A model generated the notes under the pieces. The model was given only the letters and a program-made list of their open reading frames with translations. It ran no database searches and was not told where the DNA came from. The translations under genes were made by a program, and so were the position numbers. Shown in pieces: positions 1 through 9,855 of a stretch of 64,000 nucleotides of DNA; the first letter of the stretch is position 1; each line of letters starts with the position of its first letter. The stretch is from JANJWP01 sp964482035 (GTDB lineage Bacteria; Patescibacteriota; Gracilibacteria; BD1-5; UBA2023), in NCBI GenBank assembly GCA_964482035.1, contig CAYZVC010000002.1, positions 319,158-383,157 on the forward strand. The letters run 5' to 3'.

Positions 1-1
1 T

Positions 2-403
2 CACGAGAAGGTTCAGAAATTTCTAGATGACTATATCTCTGAAAGAACTAGTTATTTCGAAGACATCGCTGAATCGAACCCCGAGAGATATGAATTTGAA
101 GTGCAGGACTACACCAAAAGATTCACTGACATGCTTAAGTTCGTAAAGAGGCATTTCCCTAATTGATTCAGGAAGAAGGGGAACGTTACGGCGGCATCAA
201 GGGCATATTATGAAGCCGTTGCGGTATGAGTAGGGTTGGCATTAGCTGACGGGGGAGCTAACGGAACGTATAAGACCGAATGAATACAGGAATTTGTGAC
301 TTCTACCGGATTCCTTAAGATAGTCAGCAGTGATGCGGCGAACTTCAAGGCGAAATTCTTAGAAAGAACGAGCGCTATCAGAGACTATCTCCTGACACCT
401 TAA
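2..403 (+). CDS. DUF262-family protein, C-terminal fragment (5' end outside window)
   Basis: The frame is open from the window edge to TAA at 401-403 when TGA is read as Gly, with three TGA codons. The visible 133 residues contain an FPNGFRKK segment followed by a YYEAVAVGVGLAL-type helix, which resembles the C-terminal part of DUF262 (GmrS-like/ParB-like) proteins. Family knowledge: DUF262 proteins are nucleotide-dependent DNA-binding or nuclease components of anti-phage systems. The N-terminal catalytic part lies outside the window, so the assignment rests on a short region. A HEPN gene starts 13 nt downstream in the same direction, suggesting a two-gene operon. Confidence 0.5.
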
Positions 404-416
404 CCTGTCACTTTTT

Positions 417-1130
417 ATGGTTGATGTTGTCAATGAGTTTGAGAGCCGGTTGGACCAGATTCGCACGTGCATAGATATACTTGAGAGCATTGAGAACCAA
501 GAATTTTCAAAAAGGACCGACGGATCGCCCTACGAATTTGATTCAGTGTTTGTAAATTCGGTCAAGTGAGGCCTGTTGATCATGGCATACAACCTTGCCG
601 AATACGTAGTTGTTACGGTAGTGGATAGGATTTATTCTGATGGATTCTCTTGAAATGACTTCCATGCTTTTCAGGATCATCTTCAGGCCCAATTCATACT
701 TGATTTCAATAAGGCTATCGGAAAAAGAAACAACGTATCATCAATATGCAATTTCATTACAAGATATTTGCAGGACATAAAATCAAACATCGTCACCTGC
801 TGATACGATTTTAAAAAAGAGATTTTTGCTTTCAAAAGCATATCTTGAAATGTTTCTGAAGAAGCCCTTAAGGAATTGAGTGAAATTTTTGGCTTTTCGT
901 TACCTAAGAAGTCCAAAATCGCACAGCCTGATAAATTGGGGCAACTTAGGGATTACAGGAATTCCTTGGCTCATTGAGAGCGGTCATTCAATGATGTGTG
1001 ACAAACCATTTCCGCCAATTCCATTAGGCAGGATCTTGAGCTTTCCGCAGCGTATCTTCGAAAACTGATCGACGTTGTCGCTGATTTCATTAAAGACGAA
1101 GCGTATTTGAAAACGCCACCCGTAGTGTAA
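417..1130 (+). CDS. HEPN-domain protein (MAE_28990/MAE_18760-like RNase toxin)
   Basis: This 237-residue reading frame uses six TGA codons as Gly and would be shattered under the standard code. Residues 181-186 read RNSLAH, a clean R-x4-H motif, followed by a TGA-encoded Gly; this is the catalytic signature of HEPN RNases. The surroundings are predicted helical. Known of the family: HEPN proteins of this kind are RNases in toxin-antitoxin and abortive infection systems, and some sit beside DUF262 genes. The start at 417 is the first ATG after the upstream stop. The neighbouring DUF262 gene makes a defence role likely but not proven. Confidence 0.6.
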
Positions 1131-1148
1131 TATTCGCATCCTACGGGT

Positions 1149-1940
1149 TTAGTACCAACTTTCGTATATGGATGAGGTGACTGGTTTTCAGTCACCTTTT
1201 TTCAAGTTACATTTCTGACATAAGAGCTGAATGTTCGATACGTCGTTGATTCAGAAGTTTTTCAAGGGGACTATGTGGTCGTACTGGCAGTCCTTGTTCG
1301 TGCTTATCAATCAACTGATATTCTTCTTGCATAGTGCGCAATAACCCCGCTCTCTATGAAATACGGCATTCTTTACCCACTGGGGCATGTACGTTCTTTC
1401 GCATTTTGGCCATTCGGATCAAAAGTAAAAAGCCCGAATTTCCGAAATGTACTCATTGAACTTCTGTAGGAACTCCCTATTTAAGAAAAGGATAAAAAAC
1501 ACCTCATCAACAACTTGTCCGAATATCAGATCGTATTCCTTGGACATTAGCATATCCGAATGGTACTCGGCAGATTTTTCTTCCGGGTCGTCATCTTCTG
1601 GTGTTTTAAATTGTTTTGACCAGGTATCGAGACTTTTGAAGGGCCTTCAATGGTAACGCAGCATCTCGTTTGCATAAAAATCATTGGCTCCAGCGCCATT
1701 GGCCTCGTCTTGACGCTGCCAAAAGTCTCTATGTACATCATCCTCAATTACCGTGGCAATGAAATAATGCAGGAGGCTGTATTTCTTGAAGCCATCTTCT
1801 TCCGGAATATCCATCTGATCCCAGAAAGTGGCTAACACCTGTAAATTTCAGGGATTCCATATTGCTGCTTTGCACAATGCGGCATATTGATAGGTCGCAA
1901 AATATCGCATTTCTATCATCTTTGATTTATCGGAAGCCAT
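1149..1940 (-). CDS. HNH endonuclease
   Basis: This is a 263-residue protein with six in-frame TGA codons. The last 75 residues form a zinc-stabilised HNH domain: CxxC at 201/204, the catalytic DH at 221-222 followed by IVPL, an Asn-rich stretch (NDVSNIQLL), and a second CxxC at 241/244. The N-terminal 190 residues match nothing I recognise and may be a target-recognition part. The start at 1940 is preceded by an AGG Shine-Dalgarno. It converges on the HEPN gene with an 18-nt gap, and the terminator-like hairpin at 1175-1201 lies within its 3' end. It probably belongs to the same defence cargo. Confidence 0.75.
1175..1201 (+). terminator. Rho-independent terminator after the HEPN gene
   Basis: An inverted repeat AGGTGACTG/CAGTCACCT with a 4-5 nt loop is followed by a run of T on the plus strand. 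It is placed 45 nt past the HEPN stop codon and overlaps the 3' end of the convergent HNH gene. Confidence 0.6.
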
Positions 1941-2086
1941 GTTACCTGCGTTGGTTATTCTTTTACGCTTCGTGTAAGGATATCCATTCCATCCAAAGTA
2001 TCCATTATCTGTTCACTATCGATTTTAGCGACTCGACAAACTTCTCTTTCGGGAGATACTCCGATCAAAGCCTAACCCTTCTTCCT

Positions 2087-2626
2087 ATGGCGAAAAATTA
2101 CAAAATGATCTCTCATAATGATGAGGAAATCGCGAAGTTGATTGCAAGATTGGAGGTTATGTATGAAGGGCGCAATTTCGAAGAAATCCAAAGTATCGCA
2201 TTCAATCTCTCATCTTTTGCCAATGCAACGATGCTGCGCGTCGGATTTTTGAACATTTCCGAACGTCTTCCTGAGTACAGGGACCTTCTTCTCCTATCAA
2301 TGCGTTGCTTTGTAAGCAACCAAGGCTTTGTTAGTCCTTTGCGATACTTTGAATCTCCGGATTCTTCGGAATATCATGAGCACGTCGCGCTTTTTATTCG
2401 CGCCATGAAAAATCTATTCGAGGCCCTTGAAAACAATGAGACTACTGACGAGCTTGAGGGCTACTGACTTTGGCTTCTTGCACATTATGTCGAACTGCGT
2501 TCTTTTCTGAATCCCGATGGTTTGGTTAAGTCCGGTTCGCCAAACGTCGTTCAATTCAGCGACGTCATCGAAGGTTTCGAGAGTTTTTTCAAACGACCTT
2601 ATTCGATTGCCGGGGGTGAGGCTTAG
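2087..2626 (+). CDS. hypothetical protein upstream of recombinase A
   Basis: This is 179 residues with one in-frame TGA. I chose ATG 2087 (MAKNYKM) because the upstream in-frame extension has unlikely composition and overlaps the HNH gene's promoter side. It appears mainly helical and soluble, with no signal peptide, zinc motif or membrane segment. It lies 33 nt before the recombinase start in the same direction, so the two may be co-transcribed, and a role in element maintenance is possible. No family is recognised. Confidence 0.5.
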
Positions 2627-2659
2627 GGGATCGATACTTACCGAAATAACTGAAAAAAC

Positions 2660-4528
2660 ATGACCGCAAATGTCTTTCTATATGCTCGCCGGAGCGAGAA
2701 GAAGGGGAAGAATGAATCGATTTCGATAGACAAGCAAATCGAAGAAATGCGTCTTGAGTGTGCGAAAAATAATTTCAATATAGTTTCAATATTCCAAGAA
2801 ACGGAGAGTTGATTCCATTCGGGAAAGAGAGGTCAGTACGGTAAAATGATAGAGGAAATTAAAAAAAGAAACGTCGAAGGTAGTGCCGACTGGATTGATT
2901 ATGTGATGGTTTACATGACATCCCGCTTGGGGCGTAATACCGATGAGAATCATGAACTCGTAAAACTCGTTACCGAAGACGAACTTTTTCAAATTTATTC
3001 GATAAAGGAGGATTATGGTCCGGAGTGATGGAGGACGTCCGTAAAATTCCGATTCAGGGAAGATCTTGACCATGCGGTCAGGGACAGCAAACTGAAATCG
3101 ACGGACTCTCGCATCAACATGCATGAGGCAATAACCCAGAAAGGTAAATTGCCCGTCAAGCCTCCGTTTTGATACTCCGTTACAGGAAGGGGCAGCAATA
3201 CGAGGTTCTGCATAGATGAGGATGCTGCAAGAATCGTGAAGGAATGTTTCCAGTTATATTCAACCGGAAACTATTCTTATTCAGACATTGCGGATCATTT
3301 AAATGCCCAGTGACATAAGAAATCCAGGCAAGTAGGCGGCCCTGCGGAGTTCACCTATATGCACATCTGCAAAATCATTACCAACGAACTGTATTTTTGA
3401 GGCTATAAGGTGACGTATCGAAACATGGCCTTTGAAGACAGGAAGTATTTTTTCAGTAGGGGATTGCTGGAATCCATAAACCAGAAGAACGCAACGATTG
3501 ATTATACGAAAATACTTCAAGATAAACCGGAATGCTTTCAACCGATAATTCCGGAAAGTCTGTTTGAAATCTGCAAGGATGTCAGGAGATGAAAAAGAAC
3601 ATCCGCCAAGGGTGTTCTACGTGAACAAGAAGAGGCAACCGGACGTGAATACACTTGGAAGTGAATTTTAAGATGCCCTTGTTTGAAAAAGTTGGAGGAT
3701 TATTCGGATTTTCGTGAGATGAGAAGCATGACCTCTGAAACGAAAACGAAAAAATCAGGCAAAAGCTATCACTACTATCGATGCTCCAGGAATCAGCCGA
3801 AATTGTGCGGAAATGAGAGTACGAGCTGATCCCTGATTGAGAAGGTCGTTTATGATAAGGTGCTCCGTTACTTAAAGTTTACGGCAGAGGAGAAGGATTT
3901 ATATCTTGAATTGATCAAAAGCCGGATTGGTTCGACTGACACTCCGGAAGAAATTCAGAGGAAGTCGTTGGAAGCGAATATCGAGACTGAAAAAAGTGCT
4001 ATCGATCGCTTGCAACGAAAAATCGTTAAAGAAAACGATGATACGATATATGCACTGCTGTGCGCCGAATTTTCGGAGAGCAATAAGAGGTTAAAACAAT
4101 TTGAATCCGAATTGGAACAGATTCCCACGGCCACAAAGGATGATTTGGAGAGATTTGAGGAATTTGCCGAATACATCGACCGAATTGCTGAAGACTTTCA
4201 TAATCTTCCTCCTAGAAAACGTGCGAATATCGCAGATGTCATTTTCGAGTTCGCTGTTTTCTATCGTAAAGAGCTGATTGACTTCAAGCTGAAGCCATTT
4301 TTTCAGGTTGTATATGATCGTGGAGTTCTAACCATGCCTAATCACTCTAAAAAAGAGGTTAGAACCCTAAAAAAAAAGAATAGTAAGCCAAGAGATGGCC
4401 ACTATTCTTTAGATGTTTCGTTTGGTACTCCACATAGAACGCCGGTGAAACCGAAGATCCTCCAGTTTCTACGGAGCCTCCGCGACTTCGATTTGGCTCC
4501 GTTGCTCGCTATACCGCTTGCGGCGTAA
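2660..4528 (+). CDS. large serine recombinase (integrase of element A)
   Basis: This is 622 residues with eight TGA codons read as Gly. The N-terminal resolvase domain starts MTANVFLYARRSEKK, with the nucleophilic Ser at residue 12, and contains a YMTSRLGRNTDEN-type active-site segment. A recombinase domain (PPFGY, then a helical region) follows. A zinc ribbon with a CPC pair and a CSRNQPKLCG pair comes next, and a long coiled coil (residues about 430-520) typical of large serine integrases follows. The last roughly 35 residues read through the core TTGGTACTCC and into element B, so the present C-terminus was created by the insertion of B. Catalyses site-specific integration and excision. Confidence 0.85.
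4422..4431. other. attachment-site core between elements A and B
   Basis: TTGGTACTCC here is identical to 42765-42774, which contains the 3' CCA end of tRNA-Glu (complement strand). It lies inside the 3' end of recombinase A, exactly as the other copy lies inside the 3' end of recombinase B. I infer that this is the junction of two elements inserted in tandem at tRNA-Glu and the left boundary of the prophage. Confidence 0.65.
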
Positions 4529-5042
4529 GGCTCGCCTGGTACTGCGAGAAGTTCGTCCGGTCGACTTTCCAAAACGAGTCGGCCACGTCGACCTTGCGGC
4601 TCGGGCTTCGACCGTCCCAAAGGATTCCTTTCGGGCTTCCGGAGTGCGTGAGGTCGGCATGGCGCAGCACGTTCTTCGAAGGGATTCCGAACGTAGCCAT
4701 GAGGTGCTGAGTGAGCGCCCGGACGGTCTTGCGCTGCGCGTCGGTGAACGTCCCGTTGGTCGGACCGATGATCTCGATACCGAGCGAATACCGGTTCATG
4801 TCCGATCGGCCGTTCCATTCCGATACCCCGGCGTGCCAGAGGACGTCGTCCGGAGATCCGATCTTGTACGCGGATCCGTCGACGTCGACGACGAAATGGC
4901 ACGAGAGAACGGTCGTGAGCTGGCGGATGACTCCGTCGATGGATCCGGCGGCCGTCCCGGTGTGGTGGAGGATGACGAATTCCTTGGAGTTCTTGCCCGG
5001 TGACTTGTTTGCCGTAGCGAGCGTTTTTTTGAAGGGGAACAT
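4509..5042 (-). CDS. endolysin, N-acetylmuramoyl-L-alanine amidase (Amidase_2 fold)
   Basis: This 177-residue protein has the Amidase_2/PGRP pattern: FVILHHTG with His26-His27, a central LGIEIIGP strand, and LRHADLT with His128. These are two of the zinc ligands; the third (usually Cys or Asp in a CP/DP context) is not obvious because the segment reads GSPKG. It cleaves the amide bond between muramic acid and the stem peptide at lysis. It is the last gene of the minus-strand late operon, after two small membrane proteins, the usual place for a lysis cassette. No TGA codon is used. Confidence 0.85.
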   Translation of the reverse strand: MFPFKKTLATANKSPGKNSKEFVILHHTGTAAGSIDGVIRQLTTVLSCHFVVDVDGSAYKIGSPDDVLWHAGVSEWNGRSDMNRYSLGIEIIGPTNGTFTDAQRKTVRALTQHLMATFGIPSKNVLRHADLTHSGSPKGILWDGRSPSRKVDVADSFWKVDRTNFSQYQASLTPQAV

Positions 5043-5054
5043 GGTTCCGTTGGG

Positions 5055-5306
5055 TTATCGCTTCTTGTGGATATGCTCCTCGATCCGGTCGAGCCGTATG
5101 GTGAGCGCTCCGATAGTGCGTTCGTAACTCTCTACCAGCTGCGTGAGCGTTTCGCGGAACGTGGCGTGCGCGGATCCCATGTCCGCGGCGTGCTGGGCGT
5201 CCTTGGCGGGGATGTACTTCGTGAAGAGCCAGTAAAGTACTCCTACCAGGATCGCGTAGGCCGACCCGTTTTTGATGATGATTTCGATGAGAGGGGTTGC
5301 GTCCAT
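5055..5306 (-). CDS. small membrane protein of the lysis cassette (holin-like)
   Basis: This 83-residue protein has one membrane segment at about residues 15-32 (SAYAILVGVLYWLFTKY), then a helical, probably coiled-coil, region ending in a basic tail. The shape is that of XhlA/BhlA-like phage holins or holin accessory proteins. It lies 12 nt upstream of the amidase. The topology and neighbours support the call; sequence family is not recognised. Confidence 0.55.
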   Translation of the reverse strand: MDATPLIEIIIKNGSAYAILVGVLYWLFTKYIPAKDAQHAADMGSAHATFRETLTQLVESYERTIGALTIRLDRIEEHIHKKR

Positions 5307-5309
5307 GGG

Positions 5310-5528
5310 CTACGGATTAGCGGAAGTAGAGTCCGCCTTGTACCTGCGGAGCGCGTCGATAGTGACAGACAATGCCGATGCCAACGCCACGCTCTTGAGC
5401 GTCTGGATGTCGTAATGCCCGTTCTGGATGCTGAGGAGTACGGCGAAGAGTACCGGAAGGTAGAAGACCGCCGCGGATCGCGCGGTCTTTTTCGCGTCGG
5501 TAACGTCGAAGGTGTCTTTTGCGGACAT
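5310..5528 (-). CDS. putative holin
   Basis: This is a 72-residue protein with a hydrophobic stretch AVFYLPVLFAVLLSI (about residues 20-35) and a second weaker one near SVALASALSVTI, consistent with a two-helix holin. It lies 3 nt upstream of another small membrane protein and the amidase. Holins open the membrane to release the endolysin. Which of the two small proteins is the true holin cannot be told from sequence. Confidence 0.5.
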   Translation of the reverse strand: MSAKDTFDVTDAKKTARSAAVFYLPVLFAVLLSIQNGHYDIQTLKSVALASALSVTIDALRRYKADSTSANP

Positions 5529-5540
5529 AGCAGGAAAGGG

Positions 5541-6437
5541 TTAGACGAGGGTGAGCGGGAAGTTGTCCGCGAACGCACCGTGTTCGTAAGCGCCGCAGCC
5601 GATGGTTTCCGGGAACGGTCCGGAAGGACGTACGAACGACGGGGAAATGAGCTTTCCGCCGACGTACGCCCAATCGCCCGTAGTCGGAATCCCCAGCATG
5701 GGGGTGATGCTCGTATCGAAGAGCGAGAGCAGCGTGGCGATGTCCGGACACCCGAACGGGGTGGTGAACGATACGCCCGGTGCCAGGGTGATTCCGTAAT
5801 TGTCTCCCGGGATGTTGAGGGAAAAATCCCCTTCGTAATGCACGACGTTGGACATTACGGTTACCGATGAGCCGTCGGTAGTGGAAGTCACCGGAATTCC
5901 GACGAACGCGCTGACGTCCGAGAAGTTGATCGTGAACGGGGCGGAAGTGAGGGCGTCTCCGGATTCGACCATGTACGCGAACGTCCAAGTGACCCCGTCG
6001 ACGGTGGACACCATGTTCGGGCTTTTCCCGAATACGGTCGCCGTGAGGGTTCCGAGCCGCTCGCTCGCCACCACGGTGAACGTGAGGGTATCCCCGGCGA
6101 CCGCTACCGCCGGATCCGCGTTGTTCGACGCCACGTGCACGGAAAGGAGGGTAGGGGCCGTGGAATCCCGGAAGAGGGAGTAATGGAGGCTCGCGCGGTC
6201 GCTCCAGGCGAACTCGTACCCGTCCGACGGATATCCCCTCTTGCGTTCCGGTCCGTTGAGCTGGATGGGAAACCGCTTGATTACCGTTTTCAAGGCCGGA
6301 TTGGTATTGTCTGCCACCGTCTTGGTGATTCTCCATCTCGGGTCGGTGATCCTGTTTCCGAGGCTCGATTCCCCGTAATACGTGGTGGTGATGGGACCGG
6401 TGACGATGGTCTCGGTGAAGGTCTGTTTTTCTGCCAT
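5541..6437 (-). CDS. tail/adsorption protein with an Ig-like domain
   Basis: This is a 298-residue, beta-rich protein. The middle part (about residues 90-160, from STAPTLLSV through GDTLTFTVVASERL) resembles a bacterial Ig-like domain as found in phage tip and fibre proteins. The C-terminal region is rich in Gly, Pro and Thr. It lies between the glycine-rich tail protein and the lysis genes, where receptor-binding proteins are normally encoded. No TGA is used. The receptor-binding role is inferred from position. Confidence 0.5.
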   Translation of the reverse strand: MAEKQTFTETIVTGPITTTYYGESSLGNRITDPRWRITKTVADNTNPALKTVIKRFPIQLNGPERKRGYPSDGYEFAWSDRASLHYSLFRDSTAPTLLSVHVASNNADPAVAVAGDTLTFTVVASERLGTLTATVFGKSPNMVSTVDGVTWTFAYMVESGDALTSAPFTINFSDVSAFVGIPVTSTTDGSSVTVMSNVVHYEGDFSLNIPGDNYGITLAPGVSFTTPFGCPDIATLLSLFDTSITPMLGIPTTGDWAYVGGKLISPSFVRPSGPFPETIGCGAYEHGAFADNFPLTLV

Positions 6438-6455
6438 GGTGTGGATAGAAAGGAT

Positions 6456-6872
6456 TTAAGAGAGCGTTGCGTACTCCGTCTTCAGCGTCTCGATGTCCGC
6501 GTCGACTTCTCCGGTCGGCTCCCCGAGCGATTCAAGTCCCTTCCTGGTGTCCGAGAGCTTCCCGAGCATCTGCACGATTTCGGCCTTTCGGAGTTTCGCC
6601 GGTTCGGGATCCGGAACGACCTTTCCGTCGACGAGCACCGGACGCCCTTCGAAGTCGAACGGAACCGCCTCGTCGTATTCGATTCCCGGAACCTTGATGT
6701 TCGAAGGGGCGGCGTAATCCAGGAGCTCCTCGGTGGTCATGGCGTCGACCTTCGCCTTTTCCTCCTCGAGGATCCGCGCCATTTCCTCTTCGGAGAAATA
6801 TTCCTGTTTCGTTGGGATTCCTTCAGTAACGTAGGTGATCGCACCGTCTTTGACGATCGCGTATTTTTTCAT
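6456..6872 (-). CDS. hypothetical tail-region protein
   Basis: This 138-residue protein begins MKKYAIVKDGAITYV, a pattern seen in small tail-fibre assembly or hinge proteins, then becomes an acidic helical protein (EEEMARILEEEKAKV). It is spaced 14-19 nt from both neighbours on the same strand, so it is part of the late operon. It might be a fibre chaperone, but no family is recognised with confidence. Confidence 0.45.
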   Translation of the reverse strand: MKKYAIVKDGAITYVTEGIPTKQEYFSEEEMARILEEEKAKVDAMTTEELLDYAAPSNIKVPGIEYDEAVPFDFEGRPVLVDGKVVPDPEPAKLRKAEIVQMLGKLSDTRKGLESLGEPTGEVDADIETLKTEYATLS

Positions 6873-6885
6873 GGTTTGGAAACGG

Positions 6886-8715
6886 TTAGATTTTGAAGAC
6901 CTTCGAGACTCCGGCGGTTCCGTTGCTTCCGGCGCTTCCGTTGGATCCGGCGGGTCCTCCGGTGTTCGGCTGGCCGGTTCCGAGCGCTCCTCCTGTTCCC
7001 GCCGCCACGTTCACGAGGGCCGTGACGGTCTGGTCGGAAAGCGAGTAGAAGACGATCGCGACGCCACCGTGCGCCCCGGCCCCTCCTCCGCCGCCTCCTG
7101 CCGCCTGCGCCGCCTGGTTTACGGATCCTCCGCTTCCGCCCGCCCCGCCCGTTCCGCCGTTCCCGCCGTGGCAGTCGAAGAGGACATTCGTGTTGTTCGC
7201 GACGATGCGGCGGGCGCATACGAAGAGGATCCCTCCGGGAGAACCGGAACCTCCTCCGTCCCCGCCGATCGAATAGGTGGCCGACCCTCCGAACCCTCCG
7301 GCCCCTCCGCCTCCGGGAGACGCGCAGACCTGCGCGCGGACGTACGCGGTCCCGAAGTCGATGAGCGAGTAGCAGTCGTGGTAGGTCTTGAGCGGGTTCG
7401 CGAGCGTTCCCGTGTTCGTTCCGGAAGTTCCGGCCGCCTGCGCCGCGGATCCTCCGCCGGTTCCTCCGCTTCCGGGGTTAGCAGCCGCGGCCGTTATGAT
7501 CGCGCTCGTGGTGTTCGTTCCGTTTCCGGCCGCGTTCTGCCCGCCGTTCCATTTGTTCGCTCCGGCTCCGCCGACGGTTGATGCCGGCAGCGTTCCGGCC
7601 GCGTTCGCCTGGCTTCCGGCGGTCTTGGCGGTAGAAGTTCCCCCGGTGGCGTTCTGCCCGTCTCCTCCGGCGGCGACGATGTAACCGGTGCCGTTGCGGG
7701 TGAGAGTCTGTTTGACGAATACCCGGAACCCGTTCGGCTTGAGCCATACCCCCGTATTGATCGTGAGGTTGTTGTAGTACATGTCGCGCACCAGGGTCGT
7801 GTTGACCGAGATGGTGACGTCGCCGTCGGACCCGTCCCCGAAGTAATTGATTCCGCCGATGATCGACGAGGGGTTGACCTTCCGGTTCGCCCCGGCCGAC
7901 ACGTCGTAGGCGATGAGGAAGTCCGTATCTCCGAGGATGTCGTTCTCGAGGGTGGCGCCGCTTATGTCGGTGCTCGATACGAGCGACTGCCCGCTGTACC
8001 GCGTGTAATTGAGGCACCTCCAGTTGCCGGATCCGCGGCTCTGGACGCGCATGACGTCCCCCTGTGCCGTAGTGATGTTCGCCGTTCCCGGAAGGCGCAT
8101 CGAGGTGGCGTTGTACACGATCGTCGCCGCGGCATCGAAAACGAGATTGAACTCCGCTCCGGCCTGCACCGTCCCGAGCGAAGTGATGGAAGCGGTACCG
8201 GTAACGTATACCGTGTTGCCCGTCGCGGTCGCGAGGTCCAAGGTGGTGGCCGAAGCCATGTCGGCCCCCGTGGAGAGCGAGAGGACTCCCGTGACGTTGT
8301 GCCCGCGCAAAGAAGCCGTCGAACGGTCGTCGGTGATGACTCCGGAGACGATGGTCGCGAGAGGGATGAAATTCGCCGCCGGGTACGACGCTCCGGAAGC
8401 GATGGTGGCGATGCCGGTTCCGTCCGCGGCGTTCGCGGATCCGTCGTCGATCTTCGCCTGGTCGACGAGCACGTAGACCTTGGTCGTCCCGGTGGTGGTG
8501 ATCGGGAACGCGTCGGTGTTCTGGTAGTGGACGAGTACTTTCTGCCCGTTCGTCCTGGTCACTTCGATGAGCGCGGCGCCAGCCGCCACGCTTCCGGAGG
8601 TGACGAGAAGGTCGGTAGGGCCGAGCGTTCCTCCGGTGAGGAGGGAACGGACGGCTGCCGTGAGCTGGTAGTCGTAGTTCTTGTTTTTCCCGTTGAGGAC
8701 CCCGATGATTTGCAT
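6886..8715 (-). CDS. glycine-rich tail fibre or baseplate protein
   Basis: This is a 609-residue protein. The first 250 residues are beta-rich and begin MQIIGVLNGKN. The C-terminal third is a low-complexity array of GG, GGSGG, AGGGG and NGTGG motifs that resembles the polyglycine-II bundles of receptor-binding tips in other phages. Although it has very many glycines, none is encoded by TGA, a notable avoidance in a code-25 genome. The start lies 67 nt downstream of a copy of the late-gene motif (8769-8782). It probably contacts the host surface. Confidence 0.6.
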   Translation of the reverse strand: MQIIGVLNGKNKNYDYQLTAAVRSLLTGGTLGPTDLLVTSGSVAAGAALIEVTRTNGQKVLVHYQNTDAFPITTTGTTKVYVLVDQAKIDDGSANAADGTGIATIASGASYPAANFIPLATIVSGVITDDRSTASLRGHNVTGVLSLSTGADMASATTLDLATATGNTVYVTGTASITSLGTVQAGAEFNLVFDAAATIVYNATSMRLPGTANITTAQGDVMRVQSRGSGNWRCLNYTRYSGQSLVSSTDISGATLENDILGDTDFLIAYDVSAGANRKVNPSSIIGGINYFGDGSDGDVTISVNTTLVRDMYYNNLTINTGVWLKPNGFRVFVKQTLTRNGTGYIVAAGGDGQNATGGTSTAKTAGSQANAAGTLPASTVGGAGANKWNGGQNAAGNGTNTTSAIITAAAANPGSGGTGGGSAAQAAGTSGTNTGTLANPLKTYHDCYSLIDFGTAYVRAQVCASPGGGGAGGFGGSATYSIGGDGGGSGSPGGILFVCARRIVANNTNVLFDCHGGNGGTGGAGGSGGSVNQAAQAAGGGGGGAGAHGGVAIVFYSLSDQTVTALVNVAAGTGGALGTGQPNTGGPAGSNGSAGSNGTAGVSKVFKI

Positions 8716-8768
8716 GCTTGTTTCGGTAAATGAAAAATGCCCGACGTGACGATACGGTCGGGCATATC

Positions 8769-8782
8769 CGTTCCAATGTCAT
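8769..8782 (-). promoter_or_regulatory. late-gene motif copy 1 (before the glycine-rich tail gene)
   Basis: Minus-strand ATGACATTGGAACG overlaps the stop of the upstream tail gene (TAATGA). It is followed by a hairpin with arms ATGCCCGAC/GTCGGGCAT and a T run, and the next start codon is 67 nt downstream. It belongs to a family of eight copies. Confidence 0.6.
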
Positions 8783-9855
8783 TATTTCACCTCGAGGGCT
8801 TTCGTCCGCGCGGCGAGATCCGAAATCGTCTCGAGGATCGTCGGCGTCCGGACCTTGGTTTTCGATAGCGAGAACGTCACGGTCGGCAGGTCGCCGTTCC
8901 GGAATTCCTTCGATACGACCTTCATGGATCCGTCGAATTTCATGATGTCCGTCCCTCCGTCCAGGTACACCTTCACGAGGTCACCCACGTCGGCGGCGAA
9001 GAAGTCCGACGACGTGGGTACGGCGTCTATTTCCCGAACGGAATCCTTGCGGTCGGCGAGATACGCCGTGGCGGCCGCCGTGAGGTCTCCGGATACCGGA
9101 GCGGACTTCTCCACGCGTCAGAACGACGATATGCTCGTGGCGTCCGAGAATTCCACCGCCGACGTGCCGTCCTTCGCGATGCCGGCGTTCGCCATGTTGT
9201 CCGAATCGTACGACACCGACGCCGAGTTGACCGTGCGCTCCGACGGGCTGGCGAAATCGTAGCGGAATTCTACGGCCGAACTCCCGGAACTCCTGTCCGT
9301 TCCGATCGTCTGCTTGAACCGGAGCACCATGTCTCGGATCTCGAACTCGTATCAGCTCGCTGCCAAGTCCTTCAGCACGTCGAGGACCGTTTGCCCCCTG
9401 GAGTAATTTTTCGTGACGGCGGTGGTGACTCCGCAGTCGACGGATATTCCGGACGCCCCGCGCCCGTTGATGTCGGAAATCATCTCGTTCACTACCGAAT
9501 CGACCGTGGCGCCCGAATAGGCTTTGTCGAAATAGACGAGCTTGTTCTTGAGGACGAGAAGATGGTCGTTCACGGTCACGGAGGTTTTCGACAAATCGGC
9601 CGAAACCGACCGGACGACCCCGTCGATGAGCGTCTTTTCCGTCGTTCCGGACACTAGGCAGACCTTGCAGCGGTTCCATTCCTTGAAGTTCGCGTAGGCG
9701 TTGTCCGGGTTGACGCTCCCGTCCTCCGAGAATACGGGGACGGAAAACGTCGCCGTCGATACGTCGTTCAGTTTTCGGACGCATTGGAAATCGCGGATTT
9801 TGAAGATTTGGGCGACGTTCGCGCCCGAGTGGTCGTAGAGGTAGGCGACGAGCAT
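8782..9855 (-). CDS. tail protein (siphovirus Gp37-like/tail-associated)
   Basis: This is 357 residues once two TGA codons are read as Gly; otherwise the gene appears as three pieces. It opens MLVAYLYDHSGANVAQIF and continues with alternating short strands, resembling the Gp37-like or tail-tip components that follow Dit in siphoviruses. The start overlaps the stop of the Dit-like gene (9855-9857) by one base, implying translational coupling. It is likely a baseplate hub or tail-tip component. Confidence 0.6.

Noticed and set aside
417..1130. Multiple broken pseudogenes in the 1-4500 region
   Set aside because: All interruptions are TGA. Read as Gly the frames give coherent proteins with motifs, so the genes are intact under code 25.
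4402..4902. Minus-strand ORF reading into the amidase region in another frame
   Set aside because: It is an Arg-rich shadow of the amidase gene, which has clear zinc-site motifs.
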